From positions 62,001 through 126,000 of the forward strand of contig JABDKG010000053.1 in the NCBI GenBank assembly GCA_013002305.1: a stretch of DNA of 64,000 bases. The letters run 5' to 3'. Position numbers and translations under genes: made by a program. The stretch is from Hellea sp. (GTDB taxonomy: Bacteria > Pseudomonadota > Alphaproteobacteria > Caulobacterales > Maricaulaceae). The stretch's first letter is position 1. The number at the start of each line of letters is the position of its first letter. Of the stretch, positions 47,918 through 57,296 are shown piece after piece. Below the pieces are notes generated by a model. It had not been told where the DNA came from. It was given only the letters and a program-made list of their open reading frames with translations, and did no database searches.

Positions 47918-49158
47918 ATTTTACGCTTGGCTTTTAGCTTGGCACGCGGATCCATGCGCCGAACAATGGCCAAGGATCTTGGACGTGGAATGGAAATATA
48001 GGATATATTGTTGACGGTTCCGCTCTTTCGGAAATATCGATAAAACGCGTAAGCCGCTAATCCGGCGTGGACACACCCCGTATAGGCAAACAAATAGGTC
48101 GGCCCCAAGCGTGTCATCGTTTGCGCTCCGGCCACCGGTCCAATAATTGAACCCACGCCATAGATCAGTAGTAATCCGCCGCTAATAGCGACAAATTCAT
48201 CAGTCTCGGCCCGGTCATTTGCATGCGCCGCACAAAGTCCAAATATTTGCATTGCAAACACACCGTAAAGGATACCGCCCGTCAACATAAATCTATCACT
48301 TTCTCCGGCCAATAAACATAGAAATGCCCCCGCGCCTGCCCCGCCCAGCGAGATCAGGAGAATGATAATTCGGCGGCCAAATCTGTCCGAAAGCCATCCG
48401 ACAGGCCATTGCATCATTGCGCCTGCGAAAATGACCACACTCATAAAGGTCGAAACCATCAGAACTGGATGGCCTAGATCGGTAACAAATATCGGTGCAA
48501 CACCCCAAAAGGCTCCATTTGTTAGGCCAACGGCAAAACAACCAAACGCTGCCAAAGGCGAAACGTTTACGAGTTTTTTAAGGTTCAGAGATGTCGAAGT
48601 ACTAGGCTTAGGCTCGCCGGCTGTAGAAAGCGAAATTGGAAATATTGCCAAACACACACAAATAGCGACCACAGAAAAGAGCACAAATCCCTGCGGATCC
48701 GGGATGTTTAGCAGAAACTGCCCGACCGTCACAGCCGCTAGGTCGACCATGCGATAAATCGATAGCACTTGCCCGCGCTGTTTATTCGGAGCGGCCTCAT
48801 TTATCCAACTTTCTATCAGGACATAGAGCCCGGCAAAGCTAAATCCGATGATCCCGCGAAGTACCACCCAGACCGGAATATTTATGGCAAGTACGTGGAA
48901 AAGTGCACCAGCCGCCGTCAGTGCGGACAAGGCCGCAAATACTCGGACATGGCCTACACGCTTGACCAAATGCGGCGTATAAAAACAGCCAGCGATAAAG
49001 CCTGCATAATAAGCCGATGTCATGAACCCAATGGCCGTTAGCGGAAAGCCTTCCGCCTGCGCGCGAATTGCAATTAATGTGCTGAGCAGCCCGCCGCCGG
49101 CCAGCAGGATAGCCGCCGATACCAATAATGCTCCAACAGACCCGAGAATGCCCCGCAT
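47914..49158 (-). CDS. MFS transporter, YcaD-like
   Basis: This major facilitator has 414 residues and about 12 membrane helices. MFS motif A-like loops appear as YTPHLVKRVGHVRVF and WLSDRFGRRIIILL. The N-terminal half resembles the YcaD/UMF-type group (GIIGFSFAGLYVLIESWINEAAPNKQRGQVLSIY). A basic C-terminal tail (RRMDPRAKLKAKRKI) follows the last helix. It is 12 bases after fdhD on the same strand and so last in the formate dehydrogenase cluster. A role in formate or small-acid export is conceivable, but the family is not known for it and no substrate can be assigned. Confidence 0.88.
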   Translation of the reverse strand: MRGILGSVGALLVSAAILLAGGGLLSTLIAIRAQAEGFPLTAIGFMTSAYYAGFIAGCFYTPHLVKRVGHVRVFAALSALTAAGALFHVLAINIPVWVVLRGIIGFSFAGLYVLIESWINEAAPNKQRGQVLSIYRMVDLAAVTVGQFLLNIPDPQGFVLFSVVAICVCLAIFPISLSTAGEPKPSTSTSLNLKKLVNVSPLAAFGCFAVGLTNGAFWGVAPIFVTDLGHPVLMVSTFMSVVIFAGAMMQWPVGWLSDRFGRRIIILLISLGGAGAGAFLCLLAGESDRFMLTGGILYGVFAMQIFGLCAAHANDRAETDEFVAISGGLLLIYGVGSIIGPVAGAQTMTRLGPTYLFAYTGCVHAGLAAYAFYRYFRKSGTVNNISYISIPRPRSLAIVRRMDPRAKLKAKRKI

Positions 49159-49170
49159 GACATTAAACCT

Positions 49171-49965
49171 TTAAAGCAGACGAACAGGGCCCGTCGCTGA
49201 TTGCGAATAAATCGCCATATTGGCCTCTGTCGCTTTGCGCAAGGCAAAAGCGGTCGGTGCGGACAAAGAAACTAGGGCTTTGACGCCTTGGCGCGCAGCT
49301 TTTTCGACAATTTCGTAGGAACAACGGCTCGACATCACGACAAACCCTGCCGCCACGTCGGTTTTATCCATGGCCATAGCACCAAGAAGTTTATCTAGAG
49401 CATTGTGACGCCCAACATCCTCGCGCACGGTTTTAATCTCTCCGTTTTGATCGGCCCAGGCCGCTGCGTGGACCGTTCGGGTCAGGCGGTTGAGCGGTTG
49501 ATGTTTATTTAATACTTCCAGTGCTGAAGCCAGGACATTCAGATCAAGGTCCACAGGCTTTTTACTTACCGGGTCGAGTTTTTGGAACAAAACATCCGCA
49601 TTTTCCAAGCCGCATAAACCGCAACTGGCGCTGCCTACCATATTCCGTCTACGATGAATTATATCTATTTTTTCAAGGGCTTCTTTAGTTATTTTAAAGC
49701 GTAAATCCGCCCCTTCAACAGTTTGGAAGATGTCGAGCGAAATAATATCCCACGGTTCGCTTATGATTTTTTCCGTCAAGGAAAACCCAATCGCGAAATC
49801 GGCCAAATCATCGGGCGTTGCCATCATCACAGAATAATTCCTGCGGTTATAAACAAAGGCAACTGGAACCTCTTCAGGGACGTGCCAACGACCCTCTTCA
49901 CGGCCTCTTTTAATGTCGAACTCACGGGACGACGGAAGGTCATCGCCGTGAAACGTAATTTTCAC
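49171..49965 (-). CDS. fdhD: Formate dehydrogenase accessory sulfurtransferase FdhD
   Basis: It delivers sulfur from the IscS cysteine desulfurase to the bis-MGD molybdenum cofactor of formate dehydrogenase. The two catalytic cysteines appear in GSASCGLCGLE. Other family blocks are VPVAFVYNRRNYSVMMATPDDLADFAIGFSLTE, TVHAAAWADQNGEIKTVREDVGRHNALDKLLG and VVMSSRCSYEIVEKAARQGVKALVSLSAPT. It has 264 residues. It begins three bases after fdsA, as fdsC does in well-studied fds operons. Confidence 0.94.
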   Translation of the reverse strand: MKITFHGDDLPSSREFDIKRGREEGRWHVPEEVPVAFVYNRRNYSVMMATPDDLADFAIGFSLTEKIISEPWDIISLDIFQTVEGADLRFKITKEALEKIDIIHRRRNMVGSASCGLCGLENADVLFQKLDPVSKKPVDLDLNVLASALEVLNKHQPLNRLTRTVHAAAWADQNGEIKTVREDVGRHNALDKLLGAMAMDKTDVAAGFVVMSSRCSYEIVEKAARQGVKALVSLSAPTAFALRKATEANMAIYSQSATGPVRLL

Positions 49966-49968
49966 CTG

Positions 49969-52803
49969 TTACTCCGCTGGCTCAAGCGCGATTTGGCGAT
50001 AGGCATCAAGCTCATCAGAATAAGTTTTTTGCCAATCGGATTTATGATTGGCGGGTGCAACAGCAACTGCCGTAACTTTATATTCCGGGCAACTTGTCGC
50101 CCAATCAGCATTTTCGGTGGTCACGACATTGGCGCCTGTATCAGGATGATGAAACGTTGTGTAAACGACGCCCGGCTGCATTCGGCTTGAAAGACGCGCG
50201 CGTAGCGTGATCTCGCCTTTGCGGGACTTTAGCGATGCCCACTGCCCGTCCTGAATGCCTTGTGCCTCAGCATCTGATGGATGTATTTCCAGCACATCTT
50301 CTTCATGCCAGTCCGAGTTTTCAGTCCGCCGGGTTTGCGCGCCGACATTATATTGCGACAGAATTCGCCCTGTGGTCAGGAGCAACGGGAACTTTCGGTT
50401 GGTTTTCTCGGTTGTCGGCACATATTCCGTAGGAATAAATTTCCCGAGTCCTCGGACGAATTCGCCGACGTGCATGACTTCTGTACCGTCTGGATTGTCT
50501 TCATTAACCGGCCATTGCAGTGAGCCTTTCTCGTCCAATAATTCAAAAGTTACATCGCGGAAGGTTGGGGTCAGCGCCGCAATTTCGTCCATGATTTGTG
50601 ACGAGTTTTCAAACCCCATATCAAATCCGAGGGCTTTCCCAAGGTCCTGGGTGACTTCCCATTCGTGCTTACCAGTAGCCGGTTTCATCACAGGACGCAC
50701 GCGGTTAATCCGGCGTTCAGCATTGATAAAGGTTCCGTCTTTTTCAAGGAATGAAGTTCCTGGTAAGAAGACATGTGCAAAACGCGCGGTTTCGTTGAGA
50801 AACAGATCTTGCACGATGAGAATATCAAGGGCTTTGAGAGCGGCTTCTACGTGATGTGTATTTGGATCACTTTGGGCGACATCTTCACCCTGAATATACA
50901 TGCCTTTGTAGGTGCCGTTTACAGCCTCATCAAACATATTGGGGATACGGTAGCCAGGGACGCCGTCAAGCTTGGCATTCCATTTCGATTCGAACATAGT
51001 CCGCGTGGCATCATCAGAGACAGGTCGGTAGCCAGAGAATTCGTGCGGGAAAGATCCCATATCACAGGAACCTTGAACATTATTCTGGCCGCGCATTGGG
51101 TTCACGCCCACGCCAGGACGACCAATATTGCCGGTTGCCATAGCGAGATTGGCCATGCCCATCACCATGGTTGAGCCTTGCGAATGCTCTGTGACGCCGA
51201 GGCCATAGTAGATCGCCGAATTATTGTTGGTCGCGTACATGCGGGCAGCCGCGATCAAGTCATCTTTCGGGACGCCTGTTATTTCAGACACGTTTTCGGG
51301 CGAGTTGGCCGCGTTCAGTATCGTATTTTTCCAGTCCTTGAAATTTTCAGTCCGAGCTTTGATGAAATCTTCGTCGATCAGGCCTTCTTTGACAGCGACA
51401 TAGGCAAAACCATTGATCAAAGCGACATTTGTGCCGGGCCGTAGCGGCAAATGGTAATCTGCCTTAATATGTGGTGTCCGTACGAGCTCAATCGCGCGCG
51501 GATCCGCTATAATCAGTTTGGCCCCCTGACGTAGACGGCGTTTCATTTGTGACCCAAAAACCGGATGGGCATCTGTCGGGTTAGACCCAATAATGACGAT
51601 ACAGTCGGCTTCCATAACGCTATCAAAATTTTGCGTGCCGGCAGATTCCCCATAGGTTTGTTTGAGGCCATAGCCGGTCGGCGAATGACAAACACGGGCA
51701 CAGGTATCGACATTATTATTGCCAAAGCCCTGACGCACGAGGCGCTGAACGAGCCAAACTTCTTCATTGGTACAGCGGCTGGACGTGATACCGCCAACCG
51801 CTTTGACGCCGTATTTAGCCTGCGCGGCTTTGAGCTTATCGGCCGAAAACTTAAACGCCTCTTCCCAGCTGACTTCCTGCCAGGGATCGGTAATATTTTC
51901 GCGTATCATCGGCTTGGTGATACGGTCCTGGTGGGTGGCGTAACCAAAAGCAAAACGGCCCTTTACGCAGCTATGTCCATGATTAGCCTTGCCGTCTTTT
52001 TGCGGCACCATGCGGATGACTTTATCGCCTTTCATTTCGGCTTTAAACGAACAGCCAACGCCGCAATAAGCGCAGGTCGTTAGTACTGTCCGGTCTGGCA
52101 CGCCGTGATCCACAACCGATTTCTCTTGGAGCGTTGCGGTGGGGCAGGCCTGTACACAAGCACCGCAAGACACGCATTCGCTCTCCATAAAGCTTTCGCC
52201 CATGGATGCTGCTACTTTGGACTTAAAGCCTCGCCCTTCAATGGTCAGGGCCAAAGTTCCCTGCACTTCATCACAAGCCCGCACGCAGCGCGAACAGGCA
52301 ATACATTTACTGGCTTCAAACTGAAAATAAGGATTGGACGTATCGGTAGGCGCGTCAAAATGATTGGCGCCGTCATAGCCATAACGGACTTCGCGCAGGC
52401 CAACCTGTCCGGCGACATCCTGAAGTTCACAATCACCATTATCCGAGCAGGTCAAGCAATCCAGTGGGTGATCGGAAATATAAAGTTCCATCACACCTTT
52501 GCGAATTTTAGCGATATCGTCGTCTTGCGTTGTAACTTTCATGCCCTCTGAAACGGGTATTGTACAACTCGCCGGTGTGCCTTTTCGGCCATCGACCTTG
52601 CAAACACACATACGGCAGGACCCAAACGCATCGAGACTATCGGTGGCGCAAAGTTTTGGGATGGGAATACCGGCCTCTGCGGCGGCCCGCATAACCGATG
52701 TGCCTTCAGCAACTGTCACGTCGTGACCATCGATCTCGAGTGTCACTTCTTTGTCGGATTTGACCGCCGGCGTTCCGTAATCTTTTTCGACTAGTAAGGT
52801 CAT
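49969..52803 (-). CDS. fdsA: NAD-dependent formate dehydrogenase, alpha subunit
   Basis: This molybdenum subunit oxidises formate to CO2. From the N-terminus there is a 2Fe-2S domain (CATDSLDAFGSCRMCVCKVDG...ASCTIP), a His-Cys3 cluster (DHPLDCLTCSDNGDCELQ) and two 4Fe-4S ferredoxin motifs (CIACSRCVRACDE, CVSCGACVQACP). The bis-MGD body has a 4Fe-4S site at CAYCGVGCSF. The active-site residue is Cys, in TCARVCHSPTGYGL, so the enzyme is selenium-free. The C-terminal molydopterin dinucleotide domain includes TGRILSQYNVGAQTRRTENSDW. It has 944 residues, the FdsA length. It belongs to the NAD-linked, cytosolic, oxygen-tolerant group because FdsB and FdsG are next to it. Confidence 0.96.
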   Translation of the reverse strand: MTLLVEKDYGTPAVKSDKEVTLEIDGHDVTVAEGTSVMRAAAEAGIPIPKLCATDSLDAFGSCRMCVCKVDGRKGTPASCTIPVSEGMKVTTQDDDIAKIRKGVMELYISDHPLDCLTCSDNGDCELQDVAGQVGLREVRYGYDGANHFDAPTDTSNPYFQFEASKCIACSRCVRACDEVQGTLALTIEGRGFKSKVAASMGESFMESECVSCGACVQACPTATLQEKSVVDHGVPDRTVLTTCAYCGVGCSFKAEMKGDKVIRMVPQKDGKANHGHSCVKGRFAFGYATHQDRITKPMIRENITDPWQEVSWEEAFKFSADKLKAAQAKYGVKAVGGITSSRCTNEEVWLVQRLVRQGFGNNNVDTCARVCHSPTGYGLKQTYGESAGTQNFDSVMEADCIVIIGSNPTDAHPVFGSQMKRRLRQGAKLIIADPRAIELVRTPHIKADYHLPLRPGTNVALINGFAYVAVKEGLIDEDFIKARTENFKDWKNTILNAANSPENVSEITGVPKDDLIAAARMYATNNNSAIYYGLGVTEHSQGSTMVMGMANLAMATGNIGRPGVGVNPMRGQNNVQGSCDMGSFPHEFSGYRPVSDDATRTMFESKWNAKLDGVPGYRIPNMFDEAVNGTYKGMYIQGEDVAQSDPNTHHVEAALKALDILIVQDLFLNETARFAHVFLPGTSFLEKDGTFINAERRINRVRPVMKPATGKHEWEVTQDLGKALGFDMGFENSSQIMDEIAALTPTFRDVTFELLDEKGSLQWPVNEDNPDGTEVMHVGEFVRGLGKFIPTEYVPTTEKTNRKFPLLLTTGRILSQYNVGAQTRRTENSDWHEEDVLEIHPSDAEAQGIQDGQWASLKSRKGEITLRARLSSRMQPGVVYTTFHHPDTGANVVTTENADWATSCPEYKVTAVAVAPANHKSDWQKTYSDELDAYRQIALEPAE

Positions 52804-52806
52804 AAT

Positions 52807-54345
52807 CTACTCCGCCGCCGCTTTGGCCGTTCCCATAAAGTCTGCCGGGAATTGTTTTAGTGCTGATCGTACTGGCATGGGGGTCAAGCCGCCCATAGCG
52901 CATAAAGAGGCTGTCTCCATAAGATCGCACAAATCTTCTAAAACTTCCACATTTTTACTCTGTTCCTCGCCGCGCATGATTTTCTCGATGGTTTCCTTGC
53001 CGCGCACGGCGCCGATCCGGCACGGCGTACACTTGCCGCAACTTTCTATTTCGCAGAACTCCATGGCGTAACGCGCCATCTCGCCCATATTGGTTGCGTC
53101 ATTAAACACAACGAGACCACCATGCCCCATCATCGCGCCGCGCTGGGCCATACTTTCATAGCCCATATCCATATCGAATTCCGACGCGGCCACAAATGAC
53201 CCAAGAGGTCCGCCCGCCTGCACGGCCTTAATATCCCGACCAGATCGCGTTCCGCCGCCAAAGTCATAGAGCAGTTCATACATGGAAACGCCAAAGGCTT
53301 TTTCGACCAGTCCGCCGCAGGCAATATCACCGGCGAGCTGAAATGGCTGTGTTCCGAGTGAGCGCCCCTGCCCGAAATCAGCATAGGCTTTTGCGCCTTC
53401 AGACAGAATGTACGGCACAGCCGCTAATGTCAGGACATTATTGACGATAGTGGGTTTGTCGAACAGGCCTGATATCGCTGGGATCGGTGGCTTAACCTTC
53501 ACCTCCCCCCGCTTGCCCTCAAGGCTTTCAAGCATTGAGCTTTCTTCGCCGCATATATAGGCCCCTGCGCCCATACGGAGGTGAAGCTTAAACCGTGGAG
53601 AGCCGTCATCATTCCAGCCAAAAAACCCGGCATCTTCCCAATTCTTGATCGCCTGGCGCAGTGTGGTCGCTGCATGCGGATACTCAGAACGCAGATAGAT
53701 ATATCCAATGCTCGCCCCAATGGCGAGGCTGGCAATAACCATACCCTCGATAAGCGCATAAGGGTCACCTTCCATCAACATCCGGTCGGCAAAAGTTCCG
53801 CTATCGCCCTCATCGGCGTTGCAACAGAGATATTTTTGATCCGCCTCTTGCGCCAAAGCCGTATGCCATTTGATGCCGGTCGGGAAGCCCGCTCCCCCGC
53901 GGCCTCGTAGTCCCGACTCTTTGACCTGATCGACAATCGCCTGAGCATCCATTTTGAGCGCTTTTCCCAGACCAACCAATCCGCCATTAGCCTCATAGGC
54001 TTTAAGGCAAAGCGGATCGGTTACACCAACCCGCGCAAACGTCAGACGTTCCTGATTGGCCAGATATGGCATTTCCTCAGTCGGGCCATGACATAACGGT
54101 AAATCTTTGCCTTCCAGCATCCCTCCACCAACTAACCCTTGAACATCGCCAGCGGTCACTGGACCATAAGCCACGCGGCCTTTATCTGTTTCGACCTCAA
54201 CCAACGGCTCAAGCCACAACATGCCTCGTGATCCATTGCGGATGATGGTCGCGTCCGGCGCAGCTTTTGCTATGGCGTTAGCAACATCGTTCGCGCCCAT
54301 TGACAAGGCGGCTGCATCGCAAGGTACATAAATCGTTACGCTCAT
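52807..54345 (-). CDS. fdsB: NAD-dependent formate dehydrogenase, beta subunit (NuoF-like)
   Basis: This FMN, NAD and 4Fe-4S subunit passes electrons from FdsA to NAD+. The glycine-rich FMN/NADH region GLRGRGGAGFPTGIKWHTAL, YLRSEYPHAATTL, AYICGEESSMLESLEGKRG and the cluster motif SCGKCTPCRIGAVRGKETI are all present. An N-terminal extension of about 120 residues before the NuoF body resembles a NuoE/thioredoxin-type domain, as in other FdsB proteins. It has 512 residues. It starts with an ATGA overlap on the fdsG stop and ends three bases before fdsA. Confidence 0.95.
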   Translation of the reverse strand: MSVTIYVPCDAAALSMGANDVANAIAKAAPDATIIRNGSRGMLWLEPLVEVETDKGRVAYGPVTAGDVQGLVGGGMLEGKDLPLCHGPTEEMPYLANQERLTFARVGVTDPLCLKAYEANGGLVGLGKALKMDAQAIVDQVKESGLRGRGGAGFPTGIKWHTALAQEADQKYLCCNADEGDSGTFADRMLMEGDPYALIEGMVIASLAIGASIGYIYLRSEYPHAATTLRQAIKNWEDAGFFGWNDDGSPRFKLHLRMGAGAYICGEESSMLESLEGKRGEVKVKPPIPAISGLFDKPTIVNNVLTLAAVPYILSEGAKAYADFGQGRSLGTQPFQLAGDIACGGLVEKAFGVSMYELLYDFGGGTRSGRDIKAVQAGGPLGSFVAASEFDMDMGYESMAQRGAMMGHGGLVVFNDATNMGEMARYAMEFCEIESCGKCTPCRIGAVRGKETIEKIMRGEEQSKNVEVLEDLCDLMETASLCAMGGLTPMPVRSALKQFPADFMGTAKAAAE

Positions 54346-54821
54346 GAGGATTGCTCCTTATGCGCCGCTGAAATGGCTTTTAAGCGGTCCAGATCAACCC
54401 GGCCGTAGAGGTCTTCATCAATCATGATTGCAGGGCCTAGCGCGCAATTACCTAAGCAATAAGTAGCCTCGAGTTTAACAGCGACAGACTTCTCATCTAA
54501 TTTGGTTTTGAAATGGCGTTCAGCACCCGCAATCAGATCATTTGCACCCACGGCCTGACAGGCTTCGGCTCGGCAGATTTTGATCGTCTGCATGGCGCCT
54601 TTTTCACGTTTATAGTCATGGTAGAACGAGACGACGCCGTGGATTTCCGCGCGTGAGATATTGAGTGAATAGGCAATGGTCCTAAGCGCGGCGTCTGTCA
54701 GATGGCCATGGGCGGCCTGAACGCCGTGAAGAATCTCCAATAGCTCTTGTGGGCGATCTCCATGATCGCGACAAATCTCACGTGCCTGTGCATCTTCAAT
54801 TGTATTCAATAAAGTCGCCAT
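54342..54821 (-). CDS. fdsG: NAD-dependent formate dehydrogenase, gamma subunit (NuoE-like)
   Basis: This thioredoxin-fold subunit carries one 2Fe-2S cluster, with cysteines visible as CRAEACQAVGAND and TYCLGNCALGPA. It begins with the helical NuoE region (HGVQAAHGHLTDAALRTIAYSLNISRAEIHGVVSFYHDYK). It has 159 residues. It is the first gene of fdsG-fdsB-fdsA-fdhD. The small fdsD subunit found at the end of many fds operons is not present here. Upstream, 115 bases separate it from the Rieske oxygenase stop; this gap probably holds the operon promoter and contains GTATTAGTG (54896-54904), a nonamer also found (reverse strand) in the fhs promoter region. Confidence 0.94.
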   Translation of the reverse strand: MATLLNTIEDAQAREICRDHGDRPQELLEILHGVQAAHGHLTDAALRTIAYSLNISRAEIHGVVSFYHDYKREKGAMQTIKICRAEACQAVGANDLIAGAERHFKTKLDEKSVAVKLEATYCLGNCALGPAIMIDEDLYGRVDLDRLKAISAAHKEQSS

Positions 54822-54936
54822 CGACTCTCCCCAAGGCGTCCGTTCTCAAGCGGCATTAAAGGCCTTGTTTAAGTAGGTTCAAGTAATATCACATTGTATT
54901 AGTGTTCGCTATACTGAGCAAAAGTGATTGATATAG

Positions 54937-56064
54937 CTACGCCGTAAGTTGACGGGCTACCCAATGATGAAATTTGTGGGTTGGGCCGTCCATTACTGGT
55001 GAAAACTTACCTCCGTCAAACTGGATGCCGTGCCGTCCTTTTTGCATACCTTCGACGACGCCAATATCTTCTGCAAATACGCCCTGCCAGATACGGGCAT
55101 TTTCTTTGAGCATGTCTTGATTTTGAGGGCTATCAATATCCTCAGTGGCATAAAACAAGGCGACGCGCTCCAGAGTTTTCTCCGGACCTTGGGGCATCAA
55201 CAGCATGGCAAATGCATGGTCGCGATGGACACCGAATAAAACATTCGGGAAGTAGGAAATATATTCCGACTGCGAATTCCATATGTCAGAAAGGTTCTCG
55301 AAGTCTTTGAATTGTTTTCCTTTTTCATTCGTAAGTTGGCGATAATTTTCACTTCCTTGTCCAGCGTAACTGGCATGTTCGATAGGATAGTGAGCATCAA
55401 TCGGCGAGATTTCATTGAGCTCCGGATGGATCCACGGCAGATGATAGGACTCGCAGTAATTTTCGACCGCTAGTTTCCAGTTTGTTTTAAGCAACATATC
55501 GAACTGACTTGCCTCCCCGCCCAAATGGTAGGGTTGATCAAACTCGGCCCAGCGTTTTACGAGATGTTCATGAGCTATCTCAAATGCAGGCGCGTCGCCC
55601 GATATATTGACAAAGACAACGCCTTGCCAAACATGAGCCCGAACCTCAAATAGGCCTAATTCATCGGGACAAATATTTTTATGATCGTCAACGCCAATGC
55701 CTCCGACAGAGGGGGTTCGAACGAGATTACCGTCGTAATCGTAACTCCAGCTGTGATACGGGCAGCGGATCGGGCCGCGAAGATGACATGGCTCATCGAC
55801 TAGAATCATTCCGCGGTGCCGACAGGTATTTTGAAAAACCCTTAGTTCGCTTGCCTTATTGCACACTAATAATAAAGGCATGCCAAGGAACTCGACCGGA
55901 CAAACATCTCCCGGCTCGGCAACATCACTGATAAATCCAACTCCTGCCCAATTCGGGAAGAAAACCTTGTCCCGTTCGATTTTGAAATGATCCTGAGAAA
56001 TATAACAGTCATTCGGAAGACCACGCGCATCTTCAATAGGCTTTAAGACCGATTGTAAATCCAC
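54937..56064 (-). CDS. Rieske non-haem iron oxygenase of the quaternary-amine (GbcA/CntA/Stc2) type
   Basis: This is the oxygenase subunit of a two-component N-demethylase or monooxygenase. The Rieske ligands are in NTCRHRG and CPYHSWSYDYDG. The mononuclear iron region reads NWKLAVENYCESYHLPWIHPEL. The residue bridging the two centres is Glu (E-x-Y-H) where ring-hydroxylating enzymes have Asp, a change characteristic of the group acting on glycine betaine, stachydrine and carnitine. It has 375 residues, close to CntA (371). Glycine betaine is the preferred guess from context, which would give dimethylglycine plus formaldehyde. No reductase gene (gbcB, cntB) is adjacent, so its electron donor lies elsewhere. 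The downstream neighbour is fdsG. Confidence 0.88.
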   Translation of the reverse strand: MDLQSVLKPIEDARGLPNDCYISQDHFKIERDKVFFPNWAGVGFISDVAEPGDVCPVEFLGMPLLLVCNKASELRVFQNTCRHRGMILVDEPCHLRGPIRCPYHSWSYDYDGNLVRTPSVGGIGVDDHKNICPDELGLFEVRAHVWQGVVFVNISGDAPAFEIAHEHLVKRWAEFDQPYHLGGEASQFDMLLKTNWKLAVENYCESYHLPWIHPELNEISPIDAHYPIEHASYAGQGSENYRQLTNEKGKQFKDFENLSDIWNSQSEYISYFPNVLFGVHRDHAFAMLLMPQGPEKTLERVALFYATEDIDSPQNQDMLKENARIWQGVFAEDIGVVEGMQKGRHGIQFDGGKFSPVMDGPTHKFHHWVARQLTA

Positions 56065-56175
56065 GCTAGTCCTCCTTTTTCACTTTGCATAAATTAGCAA
56101 TGCAGGAAAATGCAAATAGCAAAATCGCTCATAAGCGTATGTTTTAAGGCAAGATAAGGCGGGTTTATCCTGTCC

Positions 56176-57150
56176 CTAAATCTCTTCGTCGTCCCATTTG
56201 AACATATCTTCGATCCACGGCACCTTATCGTAAAGCACCGGAACGCATTCTTCGCGCAAAATCCGCCGCGATTCTGCTGCGAGCTCTTTTGGGATTTCTC
56301 CCAGCGACCCTTCGCGCGCTAATAAATCAAATTGACGGCTGAAGCTGCCGCGCGTGATCGGCCGGATTTGTATCTGATCGAGCACATCGGGTTTTTCCAG
56401 CAAACATAGCGGTGTCGTAACTCCCCACCCGGCACCTCTGGCGACTGCGGTAGCTTGTGCCGGAGCGCGGTCAAATTCAGCGACATCGGGGAATTTAACG
56501 CGAAGGCGATTTAGCTGACGCTCAATTCGCAGTCCCATAGCAGACCGCAGAGATATCCGCAGAAAAGAAAGGTCTTCTTTGACACCCGTATGAAGATCCG
56601 TATCGCCTTTATAGTCTTTTGGGAAAATCAGGACATAGGGTTCTTGGAAAACGCGGTGACGCTCTATGCCCGCAATGTCTTCCATGACATTACTGCTTGA
56701 GAAAACAACATCAATATTATGGGCTAGAAAATCGGCACGATGAAACGGCGATAGACCGCTCCAAAATCGCCAATATCCGGACAAATCGTTGAGTTTTACG
56801 TATAATAATGGGCCCAGAGCCGCGGATAAACTATCTGACATGGCTACCGTTAATGAAGCCAAGCGCCGGCGTTCTTGAGTTTGAGTTTCACGCAGCGCTT
56901 CTTTGGTATCTTTAAGAATCTGCCGTACGCGCTCGAGTAATATGCGCCCAGCGGTGGTTAATACAATCGGCCGAACCGATCGATCAAACAGCTTCACACC
57001 GATTCCATCCTCAAGACCGGCGATGATTTGCGAGACAGCCGACTGAGTCATACGCAGGACTTTTGCGCTCTGCGTCATGCCGCTTTGTTCAGCAGTTACA
57101 ACGAAAACCTCTAACGATCGAAGATCGAAATGATTAGGAATTTTGTTCAT
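56176..57150 (-). CDS. LysR family transcriptional regulator
   Basis: This 324-residue LysR regulator has an N-terminal winged helix-turn-helix (FDLRSLEVFVVTAEQSGMTQSAKVLRMTQSAVSQIIAGLEDGIGVKLFDR) and a type-2 periplasmic-binding-like effector domain. The track start adds 28 residues that lack family character, so the ATG at 57150 (MNKIPNHFDLRSLEVF) is used. It is divergent from the FAD oxidoreductase/dmdA operon over 146 bases, the classical LysR arrangement, with an imperfect palindrome between. It also precedes the Rieske gene on its own strand, 111 bases away, so it could control both. The effector is unknown. Confidence 0.92.
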   Translation of the reverse strand: MNKIPNHFDLRSLEVFVVTAEQSGMTQSAKVLRMTQSAVSQIIAGLEDGIGVKLFDRSVRPIVLTTAGRILLERVRQILKDTKEALRETQTQERRRLASLTVAMSDSLSAALGPLLYVKLNDLSGYWRFWSGLSPFHRADFLAHNIDVVFSSSNVMEDIAGIERHRVFQEPYVLIFPKDYKGDTDLHTGVKEDLSFLRISLRSAMGLRIERQLNRLRVKFPDVAEFDRAPAQATAVARGAGWGVTTPLCLLEKPDVLDQIQIRPITRGSFSRQFDLLAREGSLGEIPKELAAESRRILREECVPVLYDKVPWIEDMFKWDDEEI

Positions 57151-57195
57151 CGGGGGCACTCGGTGACGAATATTATTAGGACAGCTTATCATAAC

Positions 57196-57213
57196 GGTTT
57201 GACATTGAAAACC
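57196..57213. promoter_or_regulatory. Palindrome and -35-like hexamer between lysR and the FAD-oxidase/dmdA operon
   Basis: GGTTT-GACATTGA-AAACC is a dyad of five-base arms in the divergent region, the usual position for a LysR operator. It also contains TTGACA (57199-57204), a perfect -35 hexamer in the dmdA direction, although I find no good -10 at 16-18 bases. It is a candidate site only. Confidence 0.4.
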
Positions 57214-57296
57214 ATATGAATCGCGATACACCATTAAAATCTACAATAATATAAGCTACAGCGACGTCAGCATTAGTATAACTGGAGTCGTTGAGC

